From Demequina maris (GTDB lineage: Bacteria; Actinomycetota; Actinomycetes; Actinomycetales; Demequinaceae): a stretch of 64,000 nt of DNA. Below, piece by piece: positions 30,716 to 39,104 of this stretch; position 1 is the first letter of the stretch, and every line of letters starts with the position of its first letter. The stretch covers positions 124,001 through 188,000 of the forward strand of contig NZ_BBLX01000007.1 of assembly GCF_000971155.1 (NCBI RefSeq), given 5' to 3'. The position numbers and the translations under genes were made by a program. Below the pieces are notes generated by a model. The model ran no database searches. It was not told where the DNA came from and saw only the letters and a program-made list of their open reading frames with translations.

Positions 30716-33003
30716 CCGCGGTCGACGTCGTCGTGAGCTCGCGTGTCGCGTCGCTGCTGGCGGACATGACGCTCGAGGAGAAGCTCGCGCAGATCACCGG
30801 CTTCTGGGAGGACGAGAAGGGCGACGTGGTCGCCCCGCTCCAGGGCGAGGTGTCCGTCACCGGCGGCCTCGACGAGGCCACCCGCCACGGCATCGGTCAC
30901 TTCACGCGCATCTACGGCACCACCCCCGTGGACGCCGATGCGCGGGCCCGGGTCCTGTGGGAGCGGCAGCGGGCGCTGGTGACGGGGACCCGCCAGGGCA
31001 TCCCGGCCATCGTCCACGAGGAGATCCTCACCGGCCTGTCCGCGTGGAAGGCGGCGACCTACCCCGGCCCGCTCACGTGGGGAGCGGCCTTCGACCCCGC
31101 GCTGGTGGCGCGCATGGGCGCGCTCATCGGCCGCGACTGCCGCGCGCTCGGCATCCACCAGGGCCTCGCGCCGGTGCTCGACGTGGTGCGCGACCCCCGC
31201 TGGGGCCGCGTCGAGGAGTGCATCGGCGAGGACCCGTACCTGGTCGGCGAGATCGGCACCAGCTACGTCGAGGGCGTCCAGTCCGAGGGCGTGCACGCGA
31301 CCCTCAAGCACTTCGTCGGCTACTCGGCGTCGCGCTCGGGACGCAACTTCGGGCCCGTCTCGATGGGCCCGCGCGAGCTGCGCGACGTCATGATGGTGCC
31401 GTTCGAGATGGCCGTGGTCGACGGCGGGGTGCGCTCCGTCATGCACGCCTACACCGAGATCGACGGCATGCCCACGGCGGCCGACGGCTCGCTCCTCACG
31501 GGCGTGCTCCGCGACGAGTGGGGCTTCGACGGCGTGGTGGTGGCCGACTACTTCGGCGTCGCGTTCCTCCACCTGCTGCACGGCATCGCGCGGGACCTCT
31601 CCGAGGCCGCCGCGCTCGCGCTCGAGGCCGGCGTGGACGTCGAGCTGCCCACGGGCGACGCCTACCTCGCGCCGCTCGCGGCCGCGGTGCGCGACGGCCG
31701 GGTGCCCGAGGAGCTCGTCGACCGCGCGGTCGCGCGGGTGCTCGCGCAGAAGGAGTCGCTCGGCCTCCTCGACGCCTCGTTCGACGGCCCGGCGCCCAGC
31801 GGCGTCGAGCTCGACGGGCCCGAGCACCGTGAGGTCGCCCGGCTGCTCGCGGAGCGCGGCATCGTCCTGCTCGCCAACGACGGCACGCTGCCCCTCGCCG
31901 CGGCGGGGGACGATGCGGCGGCAGGCTCCGGCGCATCGTCCCGGATCGCGGTCATCGGCCCCAACGCCGACCGCTACCAGGCGATGTTCGGCTGCTACTC
32001 GTTCGCCAACCACGTGCTCGACAAGCGTCCCGGCACCGAGCTCGGGCTCGACGTGCCCACGGTGCTCGACGCGGTCCGCGACGAGCTGGGCCCGGTCCTG
32101 TCCGCGCGCGGCTGCGACGTCCAGGACGGCTCGCGCGACGGCTTCGCCGAGGCGGTCTCCGCGGCGCAGGCCGCGGACGTCGCGATCGTCGTGGTCGGCG
32201 ACCAGGCGGGGCTGTTCGGCCGCGGCACCTCGGGCGAGGGCTGCGACACCGACTCGCTCGAGCTGCCCGGCGTCCAGCGCGACCTCGTCGAGGAGGTGCT
32301 CGCGACCGGCACCCCCGTGGTGCTCGTGCTGGTGACGGGCCGCCCGTACGCGATCGGCTGGGCGCTCGAGCGGTGCGCGGCCGTGGTGCAGGCGTTCTTC
32401 CCGGGCGAGGAGGGCGCGCGTGCGATCGCGGGCGTGCTGTCCGGCCGGGTCAACCCCTCCGGCCGCCTGCCCGTGAGCATCCCTCGCGACACCGGCGCGC
32501 AGCCGTACAGCTACCTGCACCCGCGGCTCGGCGGCGACACCGACGTCACCAACCTGTCCTCGGCGCCGCCGCTGGGCTTCGGCGAGGGCCTGTCGTACAC
32601 GACGTTCGCGTACGAGGACCTCGCGGCCGTGGACGCGGCCACGGACGGCACGATGCGCGTCGCCGTGACCGTGCGCAACACCGGCGACCGCGACGGCGAC
32701 GAGGTGGTGCAGGTCTACGCGCACCAGCGGCGCGCGTCGCTCACGCGGCCGGTCGCGCAGCTCGTGGGCTTCGCCCGCGTCCCGCTCGCGGCGGGGGAGT
32801 CGCGGCGCGTGACGCTCGACATCCCGGCGGCGCGGCTCGCGTTCTCGGGCCGCCAACTGGTGCGGGCGGTCGAGCCGGGCGAGGTGGAGCTGTGGGTCGG
32901 CACCCCGGTGCGGCGCGAGCTCGAGGCGGTCGTGGCGCTCACGGGGTCACGATGCGCGGTCGGACGCGAGAGCGCCCGCCGCGTCCGCGTCGAGGTGGGC
33001 TGA
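30712..33003 (+). CDS. Glycoside hydrolase family 3 (beta-glucosidase/beta-xylosidase type)
   Basis: A 763-residue enzyme that removes single beta-linked sugars from oligosaccharide ends. No signal peptide, so it acts in the cytoplasm on sugars imported by the transporter encoded just before it. N-terminal barrel with LGIHQGLAPVLDVVRDPRWGRVEE, KHFVGY, and the nucleophile Asp279 in VVVADYFGV; second alpha/beta domain with GIVLLANDGTLPL and VVVGDQAG; C-terminal fibronectin III-like domain (about 640-750). The ADY nucleophile context and the overall pattern resemble actinobacterial xylosidase/glucosidase members; which sugar is preferred cannot be decided. Last gene of the LacI-controlled operon. 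Confidence 0.93.
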   Translation: MTAVDVVVSSRVASLLADMTLEEKLAQITGFWEDEKGDVVAPLQGEVSVTGGLDEATRHGIGHFTRIYGTTPVDADARARVLWERQRALVTGTRQGIPAIVHEEILTGLSAWKAATYPGPLTWGAAFDPALVARMGALIGRDCRALGIHQGLAPVLDVVRDPRWGRVEECIGEDPYLVGEIGTSYVEGVQSEGVHATLKHFVGYSASRSGRNFGPVSMGPRELRDVMMVPFEMAVVDGGVRSVMHAYTEIDGMPTAADGSLLTGVLRDEWGFDGVVVADYFGVAFLHLLHGIARDLSEAAALALEAGVDVELPTGDAYLAPLAAAVRDGRVPEELVDRAVARVLAQKESLGLLDASFDGPAPSGVELDGPEHREVARLLAERGIVLLANDGTLPLAAAGDDAAAGSGASSRIAVIGPNADRYQAMFGCYSFANHVLDKRPGTELGLDVPTVLDAVRDELGPVLSARGCDVQDGSRDGFAEAVSAAQAADVAIVVVGDQAGLFGRGTSGEGCDTDSLELPGVQRDLVEEVLATGTPVVLVLVTGRPYAIGWALERCAAVVQAFFPGEEGARAIAGVLSGRVNPSGRLPVSIPRDTGAQPYSYLHPRLGGDTDVTNLSSAPPLGFGEGLSYTTFAYEDLAAVDAATDGTMRVAVTVRNTGDRDGDEVVQVYAHQRRASLTRPVAQLVGFARVPLAAGESRRVTLDIPAARLAFSGRQLVRAVEPGEVELWVGTPVRRELEAVVALTGSRCAVGRESARRVRVEVG

Positions 33004-33037
33004 GAGCTCTCGCCCCCCGCTCGGACTAGGCCCGGAT

Positions 33038-33123
33038 GTCGGATCGATCGGCGATCGGTCCGACCTGGAGGCTGGGATGAGCCCGTCTGTCGGATCGATC
33101 CGCGATCGGTCCGACACACGGGC
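33038..33123. repeat. Tandem pair of long hairpins between convergent genes (period 51)
   Basis: Two 27-base copies (33038-33064 and 33089-33115) differ at one base. Each is a near-perfect hairpin with arms GTCGGATCGATC and GATCGGTCCGAC around a three-base loop. In the second copy the stem extends to 20-base arms (33081-33100 with 33104-33123) with only two mismatches. It follows the GH3 gene and faces the convergent PLDc_N gene; strong bidirectional termination is the simplest role. Confidence 0.8.
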
Positions 33124-33145
33124 TCGCGCCCGAGGGGCCGAAGGG

Positions 33146-33439
33146 TCAGCGCCCCTCGCCGCTCTGGCGCTTGCGGCGGGACTGCTCGCGCAGCCACGCG
33201 AGGTACTCGGGGTCGTCGTCCGGCGCCACGGGCTCCGAGCGTCGCTGCGGTCCGCTGTCGGGACGCGTGCGGCTCAGCAGGATCCAGCCGATCGCGCCCA
33301 CGTAGGGCAGCAGCACGATGATCGCCGCCCACAGCCACTTCGACACCCCGTACGGATCCTTCTCGGGACGCTGCATCGCGTCCGAGAGGGCGTAGATGAC
33401 GAGCCCCAGGTAGACGAGGAGAGGAAGGACGCGAGCCAT
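33146..33439 (-). CDS. Small PLDc_N-domain membrane protein (paralogue)
   Basis: A 97-residue protein with two helices (about residues 3-20, and 34-55 with LLPYVGAIGWIL) and a charged tail containing APDDDPEYLAWLREQ. It is a clear paralogue of the protein at 6592-6876, with the same length, the same helix spacing and the same APDDDP phrase. Function unknown. ATG six bases after a TACGCT -10 box. Divergent, with a 31-base gap, from the DUF4229 gene. Confidence 0.85.
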   Translation of the reverse strand: MARVLPLLVYLGLVIYALSDAMQRPEKDPYGVSKWLWAAIIVLLPYVGAIGWILLSRTRPDSGPQRRSEPVAPDDDPEYLAWLREQSRRKRQSGEGR

Positions 33440-33470
33440 CCATCAAGCGTACGCCGGGTACCGTTGAGCC
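33440..33470. promoter_or_regulatory. Divergent pair of leaderless-type promoters
   Basis: Minus strand: TACGCT (33451-33446), six bases before the PLDc_N ATG. Plus strand: TACCGT (33459-33464), six bases before the DUF4229 ATG. The whole gap is 31 bases, so the polymerase footprints must overlap and the -35 region of each would fall in the other gene. Confidence 0.6.
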
Positions 33471-33749
33471 ATGAGCGTTCTTGCGTACTGGGGTGCCCGG
33501 ACGGGCATCTTCCTCGCCGTCCTCGGCGTGCTGTGGGCCGTGGGCTGGCGGGACGTGATCGCGTTCCTCGCCGCCTTCGTGGTGGCCTGGCTGGTGTCCT
33601 ACCTGGCGCTCCCGGGCCTGCGCGTCCGCGCCTCCGAGCAGATGGACCGCTGGATCTCCCGCTCCGAGAAGGGGCTGCGCGAGGCCGACGCGGAGGAGGA
33701 CGCCGAGATCGGCGCCGACACCGAGAACGGCTCCCCGGCCGGCCGCTAG
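33471..33749 (+). CDS. DUF4229 small membrane protein
   Basis: A 92-residue protein with two hydrophobic helices (about residues 9-25 and 28-47, FLAVLGVLWAVGW and FLAAFVVAWLVSYLALP) and an acidic tail. It matches the DUF4229 family of actinobacterial membrane proteins, commonly found next to menA as here, but of unknown function. Convergent with menA over a 10-base gap, with no room for a separate terminator. Confidence 0.8.
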   Translation: MSVLAYWGARTGIFLAVLGVLWAVGWRDVIAFLAAFVVAWLVSYLALPGLRVRASEQMDRWISRSEKGLREADAEEDAEIGADTENGSPAGR

Positions 33750-33759
33750 CGCCGGAGCG

Positions 33760-34629
33760 CTACAGCGCCAGCCCGACCGCCATCAGCAGGCCGTAGGCGA
33801 GGCCCACGCCGCTGATGCCCTGGAACATCACCGCGAAGTTCCGGCCCGACGCGCCCATGCGCATGCCGAACGCGATGATCACCGACGGCAGCGCGACCAT
33901 CGTCGAGATCAGCACCCACGGGTGCGCGAACGCGACGATCACCGCGAGCCCCACGGGCAGCGTCACCGAGGCCGCGAACAGCTGGCGGGCACGGAGCTCG
34001 CCGACCTTCACCGCCAGCGTGCGCTTGCCGGCGAGCGCGTCCGTCTCGAGGTCGCGGATGTTGTTGACCAGCAGCAGCGCGACCGCGTACAGCCCCACGC
34101 CCGCGGAGGCCACGACGGCCCACCACGTGACGTGGCCGGCCTGCGTGAGCATGGTGCCCAGCACCGCCACCGGGCCGAAGAACACGAACACGCTGACCTC
34201 GCCCCAGCCGGCGTAGCCGTAGGGCCGCGACGAGCCCGTGTAGGTCCAGGCCGCGACGATAGCGACCGCGCCCACCGCGAGCAGCCACCACATCTCGACG
34301 TAGACCACCAGCGCGAGGCCCAGCAGTGCGCCCGCGAGGAACGACAGGTAGGCCGCGCGCTTGACCGACGACGGCAGCGCCTTCCCGGAGGCGACGAGAC
34401 GCTCCGGCCCGATGCGGTCGATGTCGGTGCCGCGGATGCCGTCCGAGTAGTCGTTGGCGTAGTTGGAGCCCACCTGCAGCGCCAGCGCGACGCCGAGCGC
34501 GAGCAGCGCCGGGATCAGCCGGAAGCCGCCCTCCGCGATCGCCGCGGCGGAGCCCACGATCACCGGCACCGCGCCGGTCCACAGCGTGCGGGGGCGTGCG
34601 CCCGCGATCCAGTCGGCGGTGGTGGTCAT
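33760..34629 (-). CDS. menA: 1,4-dihydroxy-2-naphthoate polyprenyltransferase MenA
   Basis: A 289-residue membrane prenyltransferase that attaches the polyprenyl side chain to dihydroxynaphthoate, giving demethylmenaquinol. The Asp-rich prenyl-diphosphate motif is NYANDYSDGIRGTD (about residues 57-70), and the second is NNIRDLETD (about 188-196). Nine or so helices. Its start overlaps the menE stop (ATGA), so the two are coupled. Confidence 0.96.
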   Translation of the reverse strand: MTTTADWIAGARPRTLWTGAVPVIVGSAAAIAEGGFRLIPALLALGVALALQVGSNYANDYSDGIRGTDIDRIGPERLVASGKALPSSVKRAAYLSFLAGALLGLALVVYVEMWWLLAVGAVAIVAAWTYTGSSRPYGYAGWGEVSVFVFFGPVAVLGTMLTQAGHVTWWAVVASAGVGLYAVALLLVNNIRDLETDALAGKRTLAVKVGELRARQLFAASVTLPVGLAVIVAFAHPWVLISTMVALPSVIIAFGMRMGASGRNFAVMFQGISGVGLAYGLLMAVGLAL

Positions 34630-35636
34630 CGATCCTCCTCGCTCGCCAGGCCTCGTGCGGCCGGCCGGTCAATCTTCCCACCCGCCGTGCGTGGCACGGA
34701 CGCGCGGACGATGCGCTTCGGGCGCTCGTACGAGGGCAGACCCTCGAGCGCCGCGGCGAGCGCCGCATCGTCCACCGGTCCCTCGACCACGGCGACGACG
34801 CGCTCGCCCCACTCGGGGTCGGGCACCCCGACCACCGCGGCGGCCGTCGCGCCCGCGCGCTCGAGCGCGAGCTCGACGCGCTGCGGGTGCACCTTGACGC
34901 CGCCGGTGTTGATGACGTGGTCGGCGCGGCCGAGCACGCGCAGCCGCCCGTCCTCGCGCAGCTCGCCCACGTCGGACGTGCGGAACCAGCGGGCGCCGTC
35001 GCGGGTCTCGAACGCCGCATCGTCCCCGTCGGCGTAGCCGGCCGCCAGCGTGGGCCCGGCGAGCAGGATGCGCCCGTCGGCCTCGAGCCGGACCCCCACG
35101 CCGTCGAGCGGGCGGCCGTCGTACACGCAGCCGCCCGAGGTCTCGCTCATGCCGTACGTGCGCACCAGGTTCGCGGGCGCGTCCCGCTCCGGCAGCGCGG
35201 CGCCGCCCACGAGCACGGCGTCGTACGCGGCGAGCGCGTCCCGGCCCTCCAGGTCCGCGAGCAGCCGTCGCACCTGCGTGGGGACGAGCGAGACGTGGCG
35301 GCGGCCTTCGGGCAGCCGCGCGGTCGCGTCCGCGAAGGACGATGCGGTGAACGGGCCGGCGGGCATCGTCACCAGGGGCGCGCCGGCCAGCGCCGCCCGG
35401 GCGACCACCATCGCGCCGCCGATGCGGGTCGCGGGGAGGGCGAGCAGCCACGCGGCCTCGCCGCCCAGGCGCTCCGCGGTGAGCGTGGCGGAGGCGCGGA
35501 TCGCGGACGCCGGGACCAGCACCTCGCGCGGCGCGCCGGTGGAGCCGGACGTCGCGGCGGCGACGCCCTCGGCCCGCCCGGCGAGCGCATCGTCCACGGC
35601 GGCGAAGGGATCCTCGGCGAGGCGGGCGTAGGTCAC
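34626..35636 (-). CDS. menE: o-Succinylbenzoate-CoA ligase MenE
   Basis: A 336-residue adenylate-forming enzyme that activates o-succinylbenzoate with CoA. It is shorter than typical AMP-ligases but normal for actinobacterial MenE. Motifs: ATSGSTGAPREV (P-loop-like), YGMSETSGG, and the hinge region RTSDVGELREDGRLRVLGRADHVINTGG followed by a C-terminal domain with PRTAGGKIDR bearing the catalytic Lys. GTG start seven bases after a TAGGCT -10 box. Four or five copies of the 10-mer GGACGATGCG or its complement lie in this gene, the densest cluster in the window. Confidence 0.93.
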   Translation of the reverse strand: MTYARLAEDPFAAVDDALAGRAEGVAAATSGSTGAPREVLVPASAIRASATLTAERLGGEAAWLLALPATRIGGAMVVARAALAGAPLVTMPAGPFTASSFADATARLPEGRRHVSLVPTQVRRLLADLEGRDALAAYDAVLVGGAALPERDAPANLVRTYGMSETSGGCVYDGRPLDGVGVRLEADGRILLAGPTLAAGYADGDDAAFETRDGARWFRTSDVGELREDGRLRVLGRADHVINTGGVKVHPQRVELALERAGATAAAVVGVPDPEWGERVVAVVEGPVDDAALAAALEGLPSYERPKRIVRASVPRTAGGKIDRPAARGLASEEDR

Positions 35637-35672
35637 GCGGTCCAGCCTAGGGCGGCCCCTACACTCGTCGGC
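35637..35672. promoter_or_regulatory. Divergent pair of leaderless-type promoters
   Basis: Minus strand: TAGGCT (35649-35644), seven bases before the menE GTG. Plus strand: TACACT (35660-35665), seven bases before the ATG of the DUF3048 gene. The gap is 36 bases. Confidence 0.6.
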
Positions 35673-36761
35673 ATGACGACGACCCGCATCGCGGGCGCGC
35701 TCGCGGCCGCCGCCGCGGTGGCGATCCTCGCCGCGTGCTCGCCCGCCTCCGAGAGCGGCCCCACGACCACCCTGTCGATCGACGCCTCGCCGGAGGTCTC
35801 GGCGGTGGCGCTCCCGCCCGCGCCCGAGGACCCGACGCCGGAGATCGCGTGGCCGCTGACCGGCCTCGACGCGTCCGACGCGACCAAGGCCGAGCGCAAC
35901 CGGCCGGCGCTGTCGATCAAGATCGAGAACACCGTCGACGCGCGCCCGCAGGAGAACCTCGACAAGGCGGACATCGTCTACGAGGAGTACGTCGAGTACG
36001 GCATCTCGCGCTTCATCGCGGTCTTCCAGTCGGACTACCCGGACTCGGTGGGCCCCATCCGCTCGATGCGGCCGATGGACCGCAACATCATGGGCTCGCT
36101 GGGCGGCCCGCTCGTGTTCTCGGGCGCGCAGAACCGCTTCATCGCGGACACGGTGGGCTCGGGCCAGGTGGTGGTGACCCAGGACCTGGGCGACTACGGC
36201 TTCTACCGCACGACCGACAAGGCCGCCCCGCACAACCTGCACGGCTACCCGGCGGACTTCGCGAAGCAGTCCGAGGGCGCGACGGCGCCCGAGCAGCAGT
36301 GGGACATCGCGTACCCGGCGTCGGAGGCGACCGCGCAGCTCAAGGGCGACAAGGCGTCGGTCATCGACATCACCATGTCCTCGCTCGCGCAGCCCGAGTG
36401 GCGCTGGAACAAGTCCAAGAAGCTCTGGATGCGCTACGAGGGGAGCACGCCCCACGTCACCACCGACGGCACTCAGCTGTCCGCCACCAACGTGGTGATG
36501 CTGTGGGTGACGGTGCAGTACACGTCGGGATCGTCGACCTCCTCGGTGCCGGAGACGCTGGTCGCCGGCCGCTCGGGCACGGGCTACGTCGCGTCCGGCG
36601 ACCAGGTCATCCCGATCAAGTGGAGCAAGAAGGGCCAGTACGAGCCGTTCGTGCTCACCACGAAGAAGGGCGACGAGGTCGCGCTCGCGCCCGGGCAGAC
36701 CTGGTTCGAGCTGATCCCGAACGCCGGCATCTACAACGCCACGTCGATCGACATCTCGTAG
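35673..36761 (+). CDS. DUF3048 lipoprotein
   Basis: A 362-residue lipoprotein. The lipobox is ILAACS (Cys about residue 21). The body matches DUF3048 (YerB-like) proteins: WPLTGLDA, NRPALSIKIENTVDARPQ, ADIVYEEYVEYGISRFIAVFQSD, VGPIRSMRP and FYRTTDKAAPHNLHG, with the C-terminal domain ending PGQTWFELIP. The biochemical role is not established. ATG seven bases after a TACACT box. Confidence 0.88.
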   Translation: MTTTRIAGALAAAAAVAILAACSPASESGPTTTLSIDASPEVSAVALPPAPEDPTPEIAWPLTGLDASDATKAERNRPALSIKIENTVDARPQENLDKADIVYEEYVEYGISRFIAVFQSDYPDSVGPIRSMRPMDRNIMGSLGGPLVFSGAQNRFIADTVGSGQVVVTQDLGDYGFYRTTDKAAPHNLHGYPADFAKQSEGATAPEQQWDIAYPASEATAQLKGDKASVIDITMSSLAQPEWRWNKSKKLWMRYEGSTPHVTTDGTQLSATNVVMLWVTVQYTSGSSTSSVPETLVAGRSGTGYVASGDQVIPIKWSKKGQYEPFVLTTKKGDEVALAPGQTWFELIPNAGIYNATSIDIS

Positions 36762-36793
36762 CCCGCTGCCCCCGGCCCCACCGCCCGGACCCG

Positions 36794-36858
36794 CTGCGGG
36801 GAGCTGAGCGACGGTTCCGGGAGGTCGACGATTCCTGCGGGGAGCCGGGCGACGCCCG
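36794..36858. repeat. Imperfect direct repeat between convergent genes
   Basis: CTGCGGGGAGCTGAGCGACG (from 36794) recurs as CTGCGGGGAGCCGGGCGACG (from 36835), 41 bases apart, with a degenerate related stretch between them (CGGGAGGTCGACG). It separates the DUF3048 gene from the convergent metalloprotease gene. Confidence 0.6.
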
Positions 36859-36861
36859 CGG

Positions 36862-39024
36862 CTACCGCACCGTGTCGCCGGTCGCGGCGGTGACCCGCTG
36901 CAGGTACCTGTTGCCGGAGTAGCGCACGGTGATCTCGCCCTTTGGCAGCCGCCCCGTGGTGACCTTGGCCTGGTAGACGTCTCCGCTGCGCACGAGCGTG
37001 ACCGCCTTCGAGACGGCCTTGCCGCCCGCGTAGACCCGGACGGTGCCCGTCTCGGGCGCGACCGCGCTCCTCACCTTGATGGTGAAGGTCGCCTTCCTGC
37101 CGCGCTTCACGGCGGTGGTGGCCGACGCCGTCACCTTCGGCATCGCCCGCGTGACGGTCGCCTGGACCGTGGTCCGGGCGGGTGCGAGGGAGGTCGACCC
37201 GAGGTAGCGCGCCGTGAGGAAGCGGGTGCCGGGCGCCCACGTCGAGGGCAGCGTGAACGTCGCCTTGCCGCCGTGCAGCGCCGCGGACGAGGTGCGCCCG
37301 CCGAATGTGAGCGTCACGGTCCCCGTCGGGGTGGTGGCGGCGCGGACGCGCACGGTCACGGTGCCCGCCTTGCCGTATGCGACCTGGGTCGCGCTCGCCC
37401 ACATCGACGACGCGAGCCGCGGCTCCACCGTCAGCGTGGTCGAGCTTTCCGAGCCGGCGACACGGGCGGAGCCCGAGTACACCGCGCGCACCTCGTGGGC
37501 GCCCAGGTCGAGGCCCGACGGCAGCTTTCCGGTCGCGCGGCCGCCCGACAGCGTGACCGTCCGCACCTTCACGTCGTCGACGAGGAGGTCGACCGTGCCG
37601 GTCGCGCTGGTCGCGGAGGACACGGTCACCGTGGCGGTGGCGGCGGTGCCCTCGTAGGTGGTCGGGACCGTCACCGCGGTCGACGACTCGGCCCGCACCG
37701 GGTCGACCGCGGCGCCGGTGGCGATGCTGATGGTCGCGGCGGAACCGGAGGCGGACAGCACGTCGACCGTGAAACGCGAGTCCGGGTCGATGTACGTCTG
37801 GCCCGCGCGCCGCGACGCCTCCCAGACCCCGCCGATCGCATCGTAGGTGGCCAGGAAGTCGAGGAAGTCGCCGTCGAGCACCGACACGACCACGCCGGGC
37901 GCGTAGTCGATCACGCCCTCGCCGCTGTCGAGGCGCGGCAGCCCCGCCGACGCGTAGTACGTCGCCAGGTCGTCGTCGGCGCCGTGGCGGTACTCGACGA
38001 AGTAGGCCTCGCCCCGGTCCTCGTCGACGATCATCGCCGCCGTCGTGCCGGTCGACGAGCCGGTGGGGGCGAGCGTGAGCGTGGTCGAGGCGTCCGTCGC
38101 GGTGTCGACCGTGGCCGTCTGCCCGGCGAAGCCGGGCAGGTCCAGGAGATAGCGGAAGCCCGCGTCGAGCACGCCGGGCGGGTACGAGCCGACGGTGCCC
38201 GCCTGGGGGCCGAAGACCCCGTAGTACTCCCACCAGAAGCCGCTGCCGTCGCCGTGGTCCGCGAGCACGTCGGCGTGGCCGAGGCCCAGATTGTGGCCGA
38301 GCTCGTGGACGACGGTCGCGAGGTTCGGCTCCACGATCTGCACGTAGCCGCCGCCGGACAGGCGGCCCACGGACGCGATGCCGGTGTAGGGGTACGCGCA
38401 GCTCCGCGGCGAGTACACGATCAGGTGGTTGGCGGCCCCCGCGAAGTCGACGGCGGGGAACAGCGCGGCGGCGCGGCCCCACAGGGTCTCGTAGGACGAG
38501 GCGCACGAGCCGCGCAGCGTGAGCGTCGCCGTGCCCGCGACGTCGAGCGCGGAGATCGCCCCGCGCGCCTCGCGCACCCAGTAGGCCGCCGCGGACCGCG
38601 TTACCGAGGTCGCCGAGCCCAGCGCCACGTCGCCGGACACGGCGGGGTCGTCGATCGCCACGACGTACGCCCGGTGCGCGGACACCGCCGCGGCCGCGGC
38701 CGGCTCGTCGACGACGGTCGCGGCGAGCACCTCGGCGCCGTCGGCGGATGCGGTGCCGGCGACGGTCGCCGTCACCTCGGACCCGGACTCCGCGTCCGCG
38801 AGCGCGTCCGGCGCGTCGATCACGGTCACCTCGCCCGCGTCGGACACGAGGACGTGCTCGTACGAGGGCGCATCGGGCGTGTCGACCACCACGTCGAGCA
38901 CGCGGCCGTCGACGGTCGTCGTGGACGTCTCCGCGCTCGCGGCGACCAGGCCGGCGAGCGTGAGCGACAGCGCGGCGGCGGCGCTCGCAACGGTGCGCGC
39001 GAGCGGCGCGTGGGGCATCGGCAT
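36862..39024 (-). CDS. Secreted zinc metalloprotease with C-terminal Ig-like repeats
   Basis: A 720-residue exported protein. Signal peptide to about residue 32 (AGLVAASA). A propeptide-like region follows, then a metallopeptidase domain with the extended zinc motif HELGHNLGLGH, His240, Glu241, His244 and His250, characteristic of metzincins (gametolysin M11 or reprolysin M12 type). From about residue 440 there are three Ig-like/Big-type repeats (GTVDLLVDDVKVRTVTL, GTVTLTFGGRTS, GTVRVYAGGKAV) ending RYSGNRYLQRV. It probably degrades extracellular protein or host/plant-wall glycoprotein. ATG six bases after a TAGCCT box. Confidence 0.88.
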   Translation of the reverse strand: MPMPHAPLARTVASAAAALSLTLAGLVAASAETSTTTVDGRVLDVVVDTPDAPSYEHVLVSDAGEVTVIDAPDALADAESGSEVTATVAGTASADGAEVLAATVVDEPAAAAAVSAHRAYVVAIDDPAVSGDVALGSATSVTRSAAAYWVREARGAISALDVAGTATLTLRGSCASSYETLWGRAAALFPAVDFAGAANHLIVYSPRSCAYPYTGIASVGRLSGGGYVQIVEPNLATVVHELGHNLGLGHADVLADHGDGSGFWWEYYGVFGPQAGTVGSYPPGVLDAGFRYLLDLPGFAGQTATVDTATDASTTLTLAPTGSSTGTTAAMIVDEDRGEAYFVEYRHGADDDLATYYASAGLPRLDSGEGVIDYAPGVVVSVLDGDFLDFLATYDAIGGVWEASRRAGQTYIDPDSRFTVDVLSASGSAATISIATGAAVDPVRAESSTAVTVPTTYEGTAATATVTVSSATSATGTVDLLVDDVKVRTVTLSGGRATGKLPSGLDLGAHEVRAVYSGSARVAGSESSTTLTVEPRLASSMWASATQVAYGKAGTVTVRVRAATTPTGTVTLTFGGRTSSAALHGGKATFTLPSTWAPGTRFLTARYLGSTSLAPARTTVQATVTRAMPKVTASATTAVKRGRKATFTIKVRSAVAPETGTVRVYAGGKAVSKAVTLVRSGDVYQAKVTTGRLPKGEITVRYSGNRYLQRVTAATGDTVR

Positions 39025-39104
39025 GGGGCGAGGCTAGCCGCCAGGCATCAGGCCCTTCGCCCACCCACGCCGCGAGTCGCGCGCCGCCGGGCGATGATGG
39101 TCCG
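39025..39104. promoter_or_regulatory. Divergent leaderless-type promoters (metalloprotease and sirtuin genes)
   Basis: Minus strand: TAGCCT (39036-39031), six bases before the metalloprotease ATG. Plus strand: GATGAT (39093-39098), a weaker -10, six bases before the sirtuin GTG. Confidence 0.5.
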
